A DNA stretch of 64,000 nt, taken from Atrina japonica (taxonomy: Eukaryota > Mollusca > Bivalvia > Pterioida > Pinnidae). The notes under the pieces are model-generated. The model was not told the origin of the DNA, searched no databases, and worked only from the letters and a program-made list of their open reading frames with translations. Position numbers and translations under genes: made by a program. Numbering within the stretch: position 1 is the first letter of the stretch; each line of letters starts with the position of its first letter. Shown one piece after another: positions 49,350 to 61,387 of this stretch. The DNA is taken from assembly GCA_030159075.1 (NCBI GenBank), contig BROG01000300.1, positions 310,001-374,000 of the forward strand. Direction: 5' to 3'.

Positions 49350-49576
49350 GGCGTAAGGAGTGGGGTGTCGTAAGGAGTGGGGTGTCGTAAGGAGTGGGGT
49401 GTCGTAAGGAGTGGGGTGTCGTAAGGAGACTGTGGGGTGTCGTAAGGAGTGGGGTGTCGTAAGGAGTGGGGTGTCGTAAGGAGTGTCGTAAGGAGTGGGG
49501 TGTCGTAAGGAGTGGGGTGTCGTAAGGAGTGGGGTGTCATAAGGAGACTGTGGGGTGTCGTAAGGAGTGGGGTGTC
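49350..49576. repeat. 17-bp G-rich tandem repeat, about 13 copies
   Basis: Unit gtaaggagtggggtgtc, strongly purine-skewed (G-rich on +), with two units extended by actgt. The GGGG and GG runs repeat in register. Confidence 0.95.
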
Positions 49577-49859
49577 GTTACTGTGTGAGGAAATCACAAT
49601 ACCCAGAGTAAAACCCAACATCCTCTCCTAATTAATCCAAGTATTGAACTTGGATCATGTACATAGGGATGAAGCAGGTGTGATAACCACTTTGTTACCT
49701 AGACATTCTTTGTTGTTGAACACTTACCAGTATTTTATTGTCTGTGGATATTTTGCTATCACTGTCAACTTCAGTTACCGAATAATAATTGATATCAATT
49801 ACTTCAATTTTAAAGTTAAATAATATTAGTGTTTGTTGATCAAACTTTTCTAAATACTC

Positions 49860-49875
49860 TCTGTCTGTCTGTCTG

Positions 49876-49955
<80 letters not shown>
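49860..49955. repeat. (TCTG)n(TC)n microsatellite
   Basis: A short tctg run, then about 35 uninterrupted TC units. Confidence 0.97.
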
Positions 49956-49959
<4 letters not shown>

Positions 49960-51640
49960 GTATACAGGTATTATGTGTTAATAAGAGTACACAAATATAA
50001 GAATGTATGTTGTAAATTTCACAGAAAAATATTTCACAGAATGATTGTAAATGCTGTTTGTATCAAAATAAAAACTGTCAAATAGCTCTTGAAAAATTAA
50101 ATCCTACCCCCAGGAGATGAAGGAATGTGTTTAAAAAACCCAGATGGAAAGTAAGACCTGAGACTGTAAGACTATACATAAATCATCCCGAAATTGATTG
50201 GTTACCATTCAGAGCATTAAAATAAACTTCACGTGTACTCATAAAAACAAGTTATTTCCATTATGCACACAGATATCCTAATGTCAAAAGCAGATAAAAA
50301 ATGTCTCAATCTTACCTTTGCATCCTTATCTTTTAGTCAATAGGATCATGAAAATGACACGGGAATACAGGTTATAAGATAGTAAATGTTTATTTGTTAG
50401 AATCTCATCAATTTTCCAGTTGGATGCTATTCTCTGCCTAGAGTTTTAAACTGGCGAATTTTATTACATTTTTTTTCTCTTTTTGGTACTGTAAATAGCT
50501 TTTCTGTAGTTAATCATTTCATACCCTCAGATTAAACAATATTGTCAAACATATTTTACATTTTCACACCTGGTTACCTGAATTTAAAAGTGAGAATTAC
50601 GTGTGTGTGTATAATACTGCTAAGTGTCTTCATTTTACCTGTGAGGGCTTGTTAAAATTTGGTTTGCAAATTTCTCTCTTTGAAACTGATATGATATCAA
50701 CGACAATTATCAAGTAAAAATGTGATTCCAGATTTTATTTTCTGGTAGCTCGTTTCACAAATGATTATGTACAAGTTTTTGTGTTATTTCTCACCTGTTA
50801 ATGTTTTTTTTTAATTTCGATTAATTGTAAAGTTGACCCGGTACTTGTCATTGGGTTTATTTATCAGTGTTTTGCACTATCGGTATATATGCCGTTGGAC
50901 TATGAAGCAATTTGGACTTGTCAGCATTTCAAAATTGTGTTATATTATCATAATAATATCTAATACCCACAAGTTACATATTATTTGATATTTAAACCAG
51001 AGAACTTGTATAGTAATGACATATTTTGACTTTAAAATTATGGTAAAAGGAATATTATATTATCAAATATAATTATCAATGTAGTTCATAATTCACTAAT
51101 TGTTTGGCCTTCAGCCTTTATTATGCATGTACTTTGTTAAGGTTTAGAAAATGTACAGAATCTAGTGTTAGACAAATTAAACTATCTAATGTTTTATCTA
51201 TAAGAGTGTACATGATGTATCTGTGGCAGTAACTTATTTTCTGAAAAATATCAATATCCGTGGTAACAGGTTTTGTTTTATCTCCCAGTTCAAATAGTTA
51301 TCTGTAATTCTAATTTTGCTCTTTCCATTGAGTCCGGTGTTGGTTATTTTCTTTTCTGTGTCTTTTTGGAACATGTTCCGACTGTGGGTTACAAAATTAT
51401 ATCGGAGTCTTTTCCAGTTTAAATTGGCATGGAAAGTTCATCACATTCGTATTTGATGCAAATTCTAGTTGTTTTTGGTATTTTCCGATCCACATAAATT
51501 GGCAGATGCCTAAAATTTAAGCTCGTTCTGGTCAAGAAAGGGTTAATGAGACTCCTGACCCTGCCAAGTCAAAAAATGATTCATGAGATTCCACACCGCC
51601 AGGTCAATGGACTATACAGACTGAATACATAGTACATAGT
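49956..51640. other. AT-rich intron sequence
   Basis: No supported gene, element or array. Confidence 0.5.
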
Positions 51641-51649
51641 ACCAATACT

Positions 51650-52793
51650 ACCAGCAGTGTCTTTTACACGTTGATGTTTACCAGCAGTGTCTTTTACACG
51701 TTGATGTTTACCAGTAGTGTCTTTTACACGTTGATGTTTACCAGCAGTGTCTTTTACACATTGATGTTTACCAGTAGTGTCTTTTACACTTTGATGTTTA
51801 CCAGCAGTGTCTTTTACACGTTGATGTTTACCAGCAGTGTCTTTTACACGTTGATGTTTACCAGCAGTGTCTTTTAAACGTTGATGTTTACCAGCAGTGT
51901 CTTTTACATGTTGATGTTTACCAGCAGTGTCTTTTATACATTGATGTTTACCAACAGTGTCATATACACATTGATGTTTACCAGCAGTGTCTTTTACACG
52001 TTGATGTTTACCAGCAGTGTCTTTTATACATTGATGTTTACCAACAGTGTCATTGACACGTTGATGTTTACCAGCAGTGTCTTTTATACATTGATGTTTA
52101 CCAACAGTGTCATTTACATGTTGATGTTTACCAGCAGTGTCTTTTACACGTTGATGTTTACCAGCAGTGTCTTTTATACATTGATGTTTACCAACAGTGT
52201 CATTTACACGTTGATGTTTACCAGTAGTGTCTTTTACACGTTGATGTTTACCAGCAGTGTCTTTTACACGTTGATGTTAACCAGCAGTGTCTTTTACATA
52301 TTGATGTTTACCAGTAGTGTCTTTTACATGTTGATGTTTACCAGCAGTGTCTTTTACACATTGATGTTTATCAGCAGTGTCTTTTACATGTTGATGTTTA
52401 CCAGCAGTGTCTTTTACACGTTGATGTTTACCAGCAATGTCTTTTACATGTTGATGTGTACTAGCAGTGTCTTTTACACGTTGATGTTTACCAATAGTGT
52501 CATTTACACTTTGATGTTTACCAGTAGTGTCATTCACATGTTGATGTTTACCAGCAGTGTCTTTTACATGTTGATGTTTACCAACAGTGTCTTTTACATG
52601 TTGATGTTTACCATCAGTGTCTTTTACACCTTGATGTTTACCATCAGTGTCTTTTACAGCTTGATGTTTACCAGCAGTGTCTTTTACACCTTGATGTTTA
52701 CCAGCAGTGTCTTTTACACCTTGATGTTTACCAGTAGTGTCTTTTACACGTTGATGTTTACCAGCAGTGTCTTTTACATGTTCATGGAAGCAT
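51650..52793. repeat. 30-bp satellite array, about 38 units, open on both strands
   Basis: Unit ttgatgtttaccagc, agtgtcttttacacg. With a ten-codon period, the + strand has open frames of 68 and 304 codons (51671-51877, 51881-52795), separated by one TAA produced by a C-to-A change. They read as LMFTSSVFYT repeats. The minus strand reads as VKDTAGKHQH repeats. No splice or start context supports translation. Confidence 0.95.
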
Positions 52794-52799
52794 GACTTC

Positions 52800-53343
52800 T
52801 AAATTCAAACAAATTGTAAGAAATTAAATTTGGTCTTGCTTTATTTATGTCATTTTAAATTTTACCTGAAAGTATATGGAGAAACTATTTAAAGAAAGTT
52901 AATGTGTAATTGGTATTTCATCATCTCATGACCTACTGACATATTTCTCAGTATTTAATGTCCTAATAACACAGATTAAGTTTAATAAACAGCATCCTAT
53001 CCAGTATTGATCAAGTTTTATGTACAAAGTAGGCAACATGATGTAACAGTATATTTACTATGGATCATTCCAAATAGCAGAACCTATCTAATTAAGGGAC
53101 CACCATTTGTCTCTCCAATGTTGTATCTCAAGATATAGATTTATTAGACAGTACCATTTCCCTACTGGACAGGACCTGTCATTTTTTAATATTCTTTAAT
53201 GTATGTACATTATGAATTCTCAAATTTGTTGCTATGTGGAAGGCATCAGTTTTCCAAAATAATACATTATTTTTATTTGAAAAGATTCCTGTAAGTTGCT
53301 AAATCACAGAACAGGTCATTATGTGTGGGATTAAACATTTATG
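52800..53343. other. Intron sequence with a fragment of the ggtggtct family
   Basis: gcagaacctatctaatt, aagggaccaccatttgtctc at about 53078-53115 resembles the palindromic family seen at 18205 and 41275. Otherwise nothing. Confidence 0.45.
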
Positions 53344-53505
53344 TTTAGCTCTGTAAGACAAAATGTCAGGAGAACTAATGCTATATATATAGCACTGCCC
53401 AGTGACATTGGCGATAGTGTAGGACAAGGTGTAAGAACTAATGCTATATATATAGAAGCCCAGTGACATTGGCAATAGTGTTGGACAAGATGTCAGAACT
53501 AATGC

Positions 53506-53536
<31 letters not shown>

Positions 53537-53645
53537 GCCCAGTAACATTGGCAATAGTGTAAGACAAAATGTCAGGAGAACCAATGCTATATATATATAT
53601 ACATTGTATATATATATATATAGCAGTCCAGTAGCGATGCCAGCA
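53344..53645. repeat. About 75-100-bp tandem repeat, 4 copies, with internal (TA)n
   Basis: Units aagacaaaatgtcagg, agaactaatgcta, (ta)n, gcccagtgacattgg, caatagtgt. Length differences come mainly from the TA tract. Confidence 0.88.
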
Positions 53646-54021
53646 TTGTCCATGGACTAAAGTTTTAGTCTGTGTGTATATTTTTAATATCTACAGAATA
53701 AAGGAAAGAGTGTTGATGTTTCACATATAGATTCTTTATTATGAGTGACATCCAGTGGTACTTGACTTTTGACCTTGATCGTTGAATTTTATCTGCTTTT
53801 TCAAAATTTAACCCATGGCTGTACCAGTATCTTTGAAAATATAAGGACTAGAGCTTTGGAATTTTACATGTGCAATCCTGAACTTTTGACCTAGATAATG
53901 TCATTTTTAAAATTGTTAATCTTGGCTATAATATTTGAATTATTTGGAGTAAAGTTTTGATATTTCATACAATTGTAATGACCAACCCTTTCAAATGGAA
54001 CCATGAACTATGACCTTGACA

Positions 54022-54184
54022 GGCTTTTCCTGTCCTTTAGATGAGATAGTAAAAACTGAGAACCCGTGTCACAAGTAGGTGTTGGCATGTTAAAGAACCC
54101 TTACTGTTCAATGGCTGTAAGTGCACAGCATTGGCCAAAATTTGAAGACTTTTACCGGCATTTGGTGACATTTCCATATATGAG
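54022..54184 (+). mobile_element. 5'-truncated family 1 SINE
   Basis: Body and part of the 3' region only: ttttcctgtcctttag, atgagatagtaaaaac, gtgttggcatgttaaag, tggccaaaatttgaag, ggcatttggtgac. The tail is lost. Confidence 0.82.
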
Positions 54185-54194
54185 TATATAAAGG

Positions 54195-54838
54195 GAGTAT
54201 TGCCTTTATATTTTACTTGTACAAATCCTTTTATCAACTCTGATCATGTATAAAGTCCTGTAATTCTACTTATATCAACTCTGATCATGTATAAAGTCTT
54301 GTGAAACAGTAATACTTATATCAACTCTGATCATGTATAAAGTCCTGTGATTCTACTTATATCAACTCTGATCATGTATAAAGTCATGTGATACTACTTA
54401 TATCAACTCTGATCATGTATAAAGTCCTGTGATACTACTTATATCAACTCTGATCATGTATAAAGTCCTGTAAAACAGTAATACTTATATCAACTCTGAT
54501 CATGTATAAAGTCATGTGATACTACTTATATCAACTCTGATCTTGTATAAAGTCCTGTGATACTACTTATATCAACTCTGATCATGTATAAAGTCCTGTG
54601 ATACTACTTATATCAACTCTGATTATGTATAAAGTCCTGTGATACTACTTATATCAACTCTGATCATGTATAAAGTCCTGTGATTCTACTTATATCAACT
54701 CTGATCATGTATAAAGTCCTGTGAAACAGTAATACTTATATCAACTCTGATCATGTATAAAGTCCTGTGATTCTACTTATATCAACTCTGATTATGTATA
54801 AAGTCTGTGATACTACTTATCTGAACTCTGATCATGTA
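54195..54838. repeat. 41-bp satellite array, about 15 units, ending 56 bp before exon 2
   Basis: Unit tacttatatcaactctg, atcatgtataaagtcc, tgtgatac, with an occasional aaacagtaa variant. It sits where branch points for exon 2 would be expected; ctgat and ctaac-like words recur in it. Confidence 0.94.
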
Positions 54839-54894
54839 TGATTTGAGGACAAAGTTATCAGATATGTAATTCTTTTGTTCTTTTTCTGTTGTAG

Positions 54895-55046
54895 CTTGAG
54901 AGTGTACCTGTGAAAGACAAGGCTGAAGACATGCAGGGCTTTTATGATGCCCCATCTGTTCTCAGCCCTAGGTCATCAGTGCGAGGAATCCATGACTCAA
55001 TGTTGATGTCCTCAGGTGTTTTTCCCGATACAGACAGTGGCTTCAG
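54895..55046 (+). CDS. Coding exon 2 of the coiled-coil protein gene
   Basis: Acceptor: a pyrimidine-rich run (ttcttttgttctttttctgttgtag in outline) ending at 54894. Donor: CAG|GTAATT at 55047. Enters in phase 0 and leaves in phase 2 (152 nt), matching exon 1 before it and exon 3 after it. It encodes residues 109-158, from LESVPVKDKAED to FPDTDSGF. It is Ser/Pro-rich (SVLSPRSSVRG), continuing the disordered style of exon 1, including a second SSxRxxxDxM-like patch resembling SSSIRDMF. The final DSGF plus the first residues of exon 3 can form a DSGxxS motif, depending on the acceptor used. No domain recognised. Confidence 0.8.
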
Positions 55047-55104
55047 GTAATTATATTTGTAATTATCAATTACTAACTTACATGATTTTACCCCAAGGTG
55101 AAAG

Positions 55105-55265
55105 ATGTTGCTTTTGGTGGTCTAGTGGTAGAGGGTTCTACTCTCAAAAGGAAGGTCCCAGGTTTGATTCCCAGTACAATTTTTACTGAAAACATTGCAG
55201 AGAAGGGGTGGTAAAATTTTCACGGATGTCAAAATATCGTATGACACCAAGTATTAAAAAGTTTT
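55105..55265 (+). mobile_element. tRNA-like SINE head (family 4)
   Basis: tggtctagtggtagagg (A box) and ggtttgattcccag (B-box-like) within 50 bp, followed by a non-tRNA body. The acceptor stem does not close, so it is not a tRNA gene. Confidence 0.5.
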
Positions 55266-55506
55266 ACTGTTCCTTTGCCAAGTACTCCGCCTTTAACCCA
55301 TTTACCCCTAATGACACATTTGGACTGGTCTAAGCCATTGATTTACAGAAGAGTCCATTGTTTTTTCAGGAGTTTCAATGGAATAAGTTGTAGCACATTA
55401 AATAACCTTATCTGTATTGTCATAAGTTAGTAGCGTAGGTAACGATTTGTAACACACCACTGTAAGCTTCTCTATATAAGTAAAAATAAATTGTCTCTAA
55501 GACAAT

Positions 55507-57130
55507 CGGAAGAGCTGTATTGTTTTGGGTGTCTTTATTTGCCCTTTGTCTGTTTGCAATAGTCTGCTCTCTGTTATATTGTTTTGGGTGTCTTTATTTG
55601 CCCTTTGTCTATTTGCAATAGTCTGCTCTCTATTATAATGTTTTGGGTGTCTTTATTTGCCCTTTGTCTGTTTGCAATAGTCTGCTCTCTGTTATATTGT
55701 TTTGGGTGTCTTTATTTGCCCTTTGTCTGTTTGCAATAGTCTGCTCTCTATTATAATGTTTTGGGTGTCTTTATTTGCCCTTTGTCTGTTTGCAATAGTC
55801 TGCTCTCTGTTATATTGTTTTTGGGTGTCTTTATTTGCCCTTTGTCTGTTTGCAATAGTCTGCTCTCTATTATAATGTTTTGGGTGTCTTTATTTGCCCT
55901 TTGTCTGTTTGCAATAGTCTGCTCTCTGTTATATTGTTTTGGGTGTCTTTATTTGCCCTTTGTCTGTTTGCAATAGTCTGCTCTCTATTATAATGTTTTG
56001 GGTGTCTTTATTTGCCCTTTGTCTGTTTGCAATAGTCTGCTATCTGTTATATTGTTTTGGGTCTCTTTATTTGCCCTTTGTCTGTTTGCAATAGTCTGCT
56101 CTCTATTATAATGTTTTGGGTGTCTTTATTTGCCCTTTGTCTGTTTGCAATAGTCTGCTCTCTGTTATATTGTTTTGGGTCTCTTTATTTGTCCTTTGTC
56201 TGTTGGCAATAGTCTGCTCTCTGTTATATTGTTTAAGGTGTATTTATTTGCCCTCTATTTGTTTGCAATAGTCTGCTCTCTATTATATTGTTTTGGGTGG
56301 CTTTATTTACCCTATGTCTGTTTGCAATAGTCTGCTCTCTATTATATTGTTTTGGGTGGCTTTATTTACCCTATGTCTGTTTGCAATAGTCTGCTCTCTA
56401 TTATATTGTTTTGGGTGGCTTTATTTACCCTATGTCTGTTTGCAATAGTCTGCTCTCTGTTATATTGTTTTGGGTGTCTTTATTTACCCTATGTCTGTTT
56501 GCAATAGTCTGCTCTCTGTTATATTGTTTTGGGTGGCTTTATTTACCCTATGTCTGTTTGCAATAGTCTGCTTTCTGTTATATTATTCTGGGTGTCTTTA
56601 TTTGTCCTTTGTCTGTTGGCAATAGTCTGCTCTCTGTTATATTGTTTTGGGTGTCTTTATTTGCCTATGTCTGTTGGCAATAGTCTGCTCTCTATTATAT
56701 TGTTTTGGGTGGCTTTATTTACCCTATGTCTGTTTGCAATAGTCTGCTCTCTGTTATATTGTTTTGGATGTCTTTATTTGCCCTTTGTCTGTTGGCAATA
56801 GTCTGCTTTCTGTTATATTATTCTGGGTGTCTTTATTTGTCCTTTGTCTGTTGGCAATAGTCTGCTCTCTGTTATATTGTTTTGGGTCTCTTTATTTGTC
56901 CTTTGTCTGTTGGCAATAGTCTGCTCTCTGTTATATTGTTTTGGGTGTCTTTATTTGCCTATGTCTGTTTGCAATAGTCTGCTCTCTATTATAATGTTTT
57001 GGGTGTCTTTATTTGCCCTTTGTCTGTTGGCAATAGTCTGCTCTCTATTATATTGTTTTGGGTGTCTTTATTTGCCCTTTGTCTGTTGGCAATAGTTTGC
57101 TCTCTATTATATTATTTTTTTATTTGTCCT
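55507..57130. repeat. 59-bp satellite array, about 27 units
   Basis: Unit gttatattgttttggg, tgtctttatttgccc, tttgtctgtttgcaa, tagtctgctctct. Two blocks are visible: ggtgtcttt..gccctttg early, ggtggcttt..accctatg around 56290-56560. Later units mix them and use gttggcaat. Open frames of 70-90 codons are by-products. Confidence 0.95.
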
Positions 57131-58080
57131 TTGTGTGTTGGCAATATTCTGGTTTCTATTCAATAATTTGAGTTTCTTTCCTCAAATCTTAACCAAATTT
57201 GGTGTGTAGCTTTATATCAGATCTAGGAAGAGTTATGGCCAACAGTCGACAATATCTGGCGGAGTTATAGGACTTTTAAATCTTCATGAATACAATTAGC
57301 CCTCAGGAACACAGTTTTTTTTTTAAAAACATCAGATTTTTGTTAGTTGATACCAGTAGTATGGAATAGAGTCTCATGTTTTTGTAAGCTTTTATCAATC
57401 CAGTGTTGGTCTTTAAAAAGACATGAATTTGTAAAATCAATGTAAAAAAGAATTGTTTATAGATTTTGAAATGAAAATACACAGGTAGAGTCACACCCTG
57501 ATATGTACAGCTAGAGGCCATTGATCTTGTACCAATACAGAAAGTCTTACATGTGCAAGGTTATTGAAGAACTACATTATAGTCATGGAATATATTTGTC
57601 GTTTTGAAAATTGTGTAGTGTTGTTTACATACATGTAATACACATCGCCCTTCATCCTGACAACTTCCAAAATCCTTGGTAGAATAGTGTTCACTTATAG
57701 GATTTACATCTCAAGACTGTGCTGCCTCCATTTCTGATGCGACTAGATATTATTATTTTTTTGTTTAAATTTGGTAATTGCACATGCCCAATCAGCAGGT
57801 ACATGAAAACATAGATGTTTTCTGGGAAGTGTGCCTGGCAATTACAGGCCACAAATTATTTTTAGGACTTTGCAGCATTTATATACAACTAAAGTTTCAA
57901 CTCCTACGAAATATATGTACCCCCAGATCATAACTGACAATTTTTTTTCTTGAATTGCGGACACACAAAGTGCTGTAAATGGGGACTATTCAGTTCGTCG
58001 TCCTTTCTCCAAATGAAAATGTCGGTACCAATCACTACCTACTTTTGTCAGTTAGCTCTGGGAATAAAACAATATTGAAA
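57131..58080. other. Intron 2 sequence
   Basis: Starts with a diverged dispersed repeat (cctcaaatcttaacc, aaatttggtgtg, ggagttataggactt). No exon supported. Confidence 0.5.
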
Positions 58081-58089
58081 TAATTTATA

Positions 58090-58222
58090 GCATTCAACTC
58101 TCTCTCTCTCACTTTCTCTCTGTCATTTTGTCTCTCTTTGTATATCGCTCTCATTCTCTGTCTCTTTGTCTGTCTGTCTCTCTCTATAAGTCTATCTTTC
58201 TTTCTCTATCTTTCTCTCTTAT
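58090..58222. repeat. CT-rich low-complexity tract
   Basis: Irregular tctctct/tctgtc mixture, like that at 42.2-43.0 kb but shorter. Confidence 0.85.
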
Positions 58223-59250
58223 GATAAATATGTATTATCCATTACATGTACAGCTGTACATTATGATCTTTACATTAAGTATCCATAGATAATCACAGCA
58301 CATCTTTTTATATTTTACTACAGATCATTATTTCTGTTTGACATACTCCTTGAAGCAAAACAAAACAATTAGTTCAGCTCACAGCTATATTGTAAACAAA
58401 TCTAATAAAAAACAGCGTATCTTTTAAATTTTGATGATAACATTAATTGTTGAAATTTTAAATGTCAACTGTATACCTTTGTATGTTGATGTAAAGGAAA
58501 TTTAACCTGTGTATTGAAATAGATTTATCTGTCTTTAGACATCTCCAAGCGATCTTTATCTTTAGACATTTTAATCAGTATTTAATCTATCCATAAATGG
58601 AATAAATGGCTGCTCAATTCTTCTTGACCAAAGATAACGTTTTTTGTCGTAAGCAAGTCAGATGGAGGTCAGTATCAGATGTTAGAATTAAATCAGAAAA
58701 AGTAAATCGTAAGTTTATTTAAGATAAATGTTATAACAGCAGATGAGCTACGTGTTTTGTATAGTTGAAAGTAAAATTTCCTAACAATTTACTTTTTTAC
58801 TTTACATTCTTGTCTCTTCATTATACTTTATGCTTCATCATTAGTTGTTTTATCAGAACAACATTGGTTGTGGTGGACCAACTTCAATATATTGACGAAG
58901 ATTCCTCTGTCTGTGTTTTCGTTGATTGTGAAGATCTTTATTTACTTTTTAACACTACAAGTTCATTTTATGCTAAATTCTCTGCTGAAATTCTTCATTT
59001 TCCTATCATCATTTTTTGTTTATTATATTGAACTTTGACAAAAATAAAAATAACAAATTTTGTAAATAGTTGTCATGTGACATGTATAACTTGAGTTTTT
59101 CCCAGCAGACGTCAGGGTTGGGGTCAGCCGTCAAAAAGAATTATATGTCGCTTTATATATCGAAGAAAAATCAGTTTAATAGTGGTCATCTTAGTTTAAC
59201 ATGTTTAATATTATCCAAAGTTATGGGACTTGTCAAATACAAAATTTTGT
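58223..59250. other. AT-rich intron 2 sequence
   Basis: Open frames at 58765-59031 and 59070-59327 (85-88 codons) have no domain or splice sites I would support. Confidence 0.5.
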
Positions 59251-59254
59251 GTTT

Positions 59255-60152
59255 TAGGTCCCATGAGAGAAAGGGTCAAAATGACCTATTGCGATCTTCT
59301 GTGTTGTTGTCCATTGTCCTTCATTAACTTTTTCACATTTTCAGCTTCTCAAGAAACAGTGGGCCAATTTTAACCAAGTTGCGAATAAAAAGGGGCTAGG
59401 ACACATAGGGCCCCAAAAGGGATAAAAAAGAACCAAAACTTGGAACATCTTTGAAAATCTTCTCATGAACCAATGATCAGATGACTTTCAAATTTTGTAT
59501 GCATAAATATACAGTCAATATCTACAAAGTTTGTGAATAAAAATGAAATCTGTCCATGAACGAGCCACTAGGGTGCACTTCAATAACATAGCAAATGGCT
59601 TAATAACACAAAACTGATATATATATATATCTATATATATATCTTTCTATATATATAGATATATAGATATAGATGAGAAAGGTTAAGGAATTATCTAAGG
59701 ATCATTTTGAGGTCAGGGAGTCAAAGGTCAGAGTCACAGACACCTAAGTAAAATATCAGTTTTTTTGTCAAATTTTAGACATTTTTTACATGTTCTCAAG
59801 AACTAGTGAACCAACTTGACAGGAAAGTTTCCCATGTGAATGTGCATGTTTGCAAATTAAAGGGGCTATGACCAAAAGGGGCCCAAAAAGTGACCAAATC
59901 AGGGCATTATTTTTCATGCTTTGGACAGTTTTTGGTAAAGATCTTGAAACATATAGTAGATAGAGATAAATTGAAAGTAGCAAAAATGTTTGCAAATGAA
60001 AATGTTCTAGGATGTAAAGGGGCTCCAAAAAATGTCTAATTTTTGTGCGTATTTAAAAAATCTTTCTCTTAGGACTGAATGATCTACCTATTCTGGCTGT
60101 ATCATGTTTTACACAGGTGACCATTAAGGCTAATTGGGCCACTTGTTTTATT
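59255..60152. mobile_element. Diverged dispersed repeat, about 0.9 kb
   Basis: Two internally similar parts: ttctcaagaaacagtgggcc, aggggctaggacac, ggccccaaaaggg versus ttctcaagaactagtgaacc, aggggctatgacc, ggggcccaaaaag. It ends in acacaggtgaccattaagg, ctaattgggccacttgttt, a 3' end type I associate with mollusc dispersed repeats. A TA palindrome interrupts it at 59612-59675. No intact reading frame. Confidence 0.5.
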
Positions 60153-60629
60153 TTTCAGCAGATTTCAATAAGATGACAATTCATATTGATATGAACATTT
60201 CACTAGTACTGGGCTACAAACAATCTAATTAAAACCGATCTCCCATCACTCCCTTTTTGCTGATATGCCACGTAAAGAATCTAACAAACCCCGCTATGGG
60301 TCACATGAGAGTTACATCATAAATACTGTCATGTTTAACCAGTAAAAATGGGCGTATACATTTTATATGATCTTGTAAATTTTTCAGATAGTGAAAGTGA
60401 TGTTATGTATTGTTAACATTGAACTCTACAGACTGACCATTTCCTTGTTATGAAAGTTGGTTACATCTATTTGCCATTTTATAAACTTGTAAAGTTTTGT
60501 AAGTTGTATTTTAATTGGTCAAACAGTACACACCTAGAGAAGTCACTCGCATGTGACCACCTAGCAGGTTTTATTTTATCCTCTGCACAGCTTATCAGAG
60601 AGTTAAATTTTTAATTTGTTTGGGCTTCA

Positions 60630-60998
60630 GTTCAGGTAATGTCCAAGGTTCAAATCCCATCAGAGGCAGTATTTGTTTCTGTTACATTTGGCTCACACAA
60701 TAGAACCTATGTTCGTCCTGGTTAAGTGAAGGTGATTATTCAGGAATATGCCTCACAGGTAATAGCTTCCTCCACAAAGAGTGGACAACTCTTGTGATTA
60801 CAAAGAGTGGACAACTCTTCTGATTACAAAGAGTGGACAACTCTTGTGATTACAAAGAGTGGACAACTCTTCTGATTGAGAGGGGTAATGTGATAGTGTT
60901 AGTGATATATTGTTCCTGTTAGCTTGAGCTAGTGGGGTTCCCTTTTAACTGGATTAGTAGAGCACCAAACTTGTAAACCAGGGCTCCCAGGTTTAGTT
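60630..60998 (+). mobile_element. Family 3 composite repeat, forward copy
   Basis: Contains caaggttcaaatccc, gaggcagtatttgt, tctgttaca, ttcgtcctggttaagtg, tagcttcctc, agcttgagctagtgggg and tagtagagcaccaaac, ttgtaaaccagggctccc. These are the same words as the minus strand of 5607-6010, in the same order. Confidence 0.7.
60768..60880. repeat. 26-bp tandem repeat of a palindrome, 4 copies
   Basis: Unit caaagagtggacaac, tcttgtgatta, each carrying the inverted pair agagt/actct. The related element at 5607-6010 has a single such palindrome (agagtcgtcctgactct) at this position. Confidence 0.9.
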
Positions 60999-61077
60999 AA
61001 ATAAATTTTATGAAATCCTGTTAAAAGCACTTTTCAGTAGAAACTGTCACAACATTCAGATCTAACCACCAGTTCAC

Positions 61078-61170
61078 AACCTCTAGAGGTAGATGCTGTG
61101 AATGTTCACAAACTCTAGAGGTAGGTGCTGTGAATGTTCACAAACTCTAGGAGTAGATGCTGTGAATGTT
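61078..61170. repeat. About 33-bp tandem repeat, 3 copies
   Basis: Unit acaacctctagaggtag, atgctgtgaatgttc. Confidence 0.88.
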
Positions 61171-61224
61171 ATGTATTTTGGTTTATGTAAATGTATATGA
61201 TTTTGTGATTTTTTGTATTTCCAG

Positions 61225-61269
61225 CTTTAAGAGGGAAATGTTAGTCCCCAATCTATTAGCTCTAGAAAG
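61225..61269 (+). other. Candidate 45-nt cassette exon resembling the start of exon 3
   Basis: Preceded by ttttttgtatttccag and followed by AAAG|GTATAT. It is 45 nt and both ends fit phase 2, so inclusion between exons 2 and 3 would add 15 residues (starting SFKREMLVP) without frame change. Its first bases copy the real exon start at 61394 (ccagctttaag..ggaaa). Part of the core belongs to a short tandem repeat (ccaatctattagct) that continues to 61345. It may be only a decayed duplicate. Confidence 0.3.
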
Positions 61270-61346
61270 GTATATTTCCCCCAGTCTATTAGCTGACTAG
61301 ATAAGTGTATTTCCCCAATCTATTCACTGACTAGATAGGTGTGTTT
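61244..61346. repeat. About 38-bp tandem repeat, 3 copies
   Basis: Units tccccaatctattagct, ctagaaaggtatatt; later units read ctgactagataagtgtatt. A (ta)n tract follows at about 61352-61372. Confidence 0.8.
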
Positions 61347-61387
61347 GCAAATATATATATATATATATATAAATTTTAATTTTGTAG

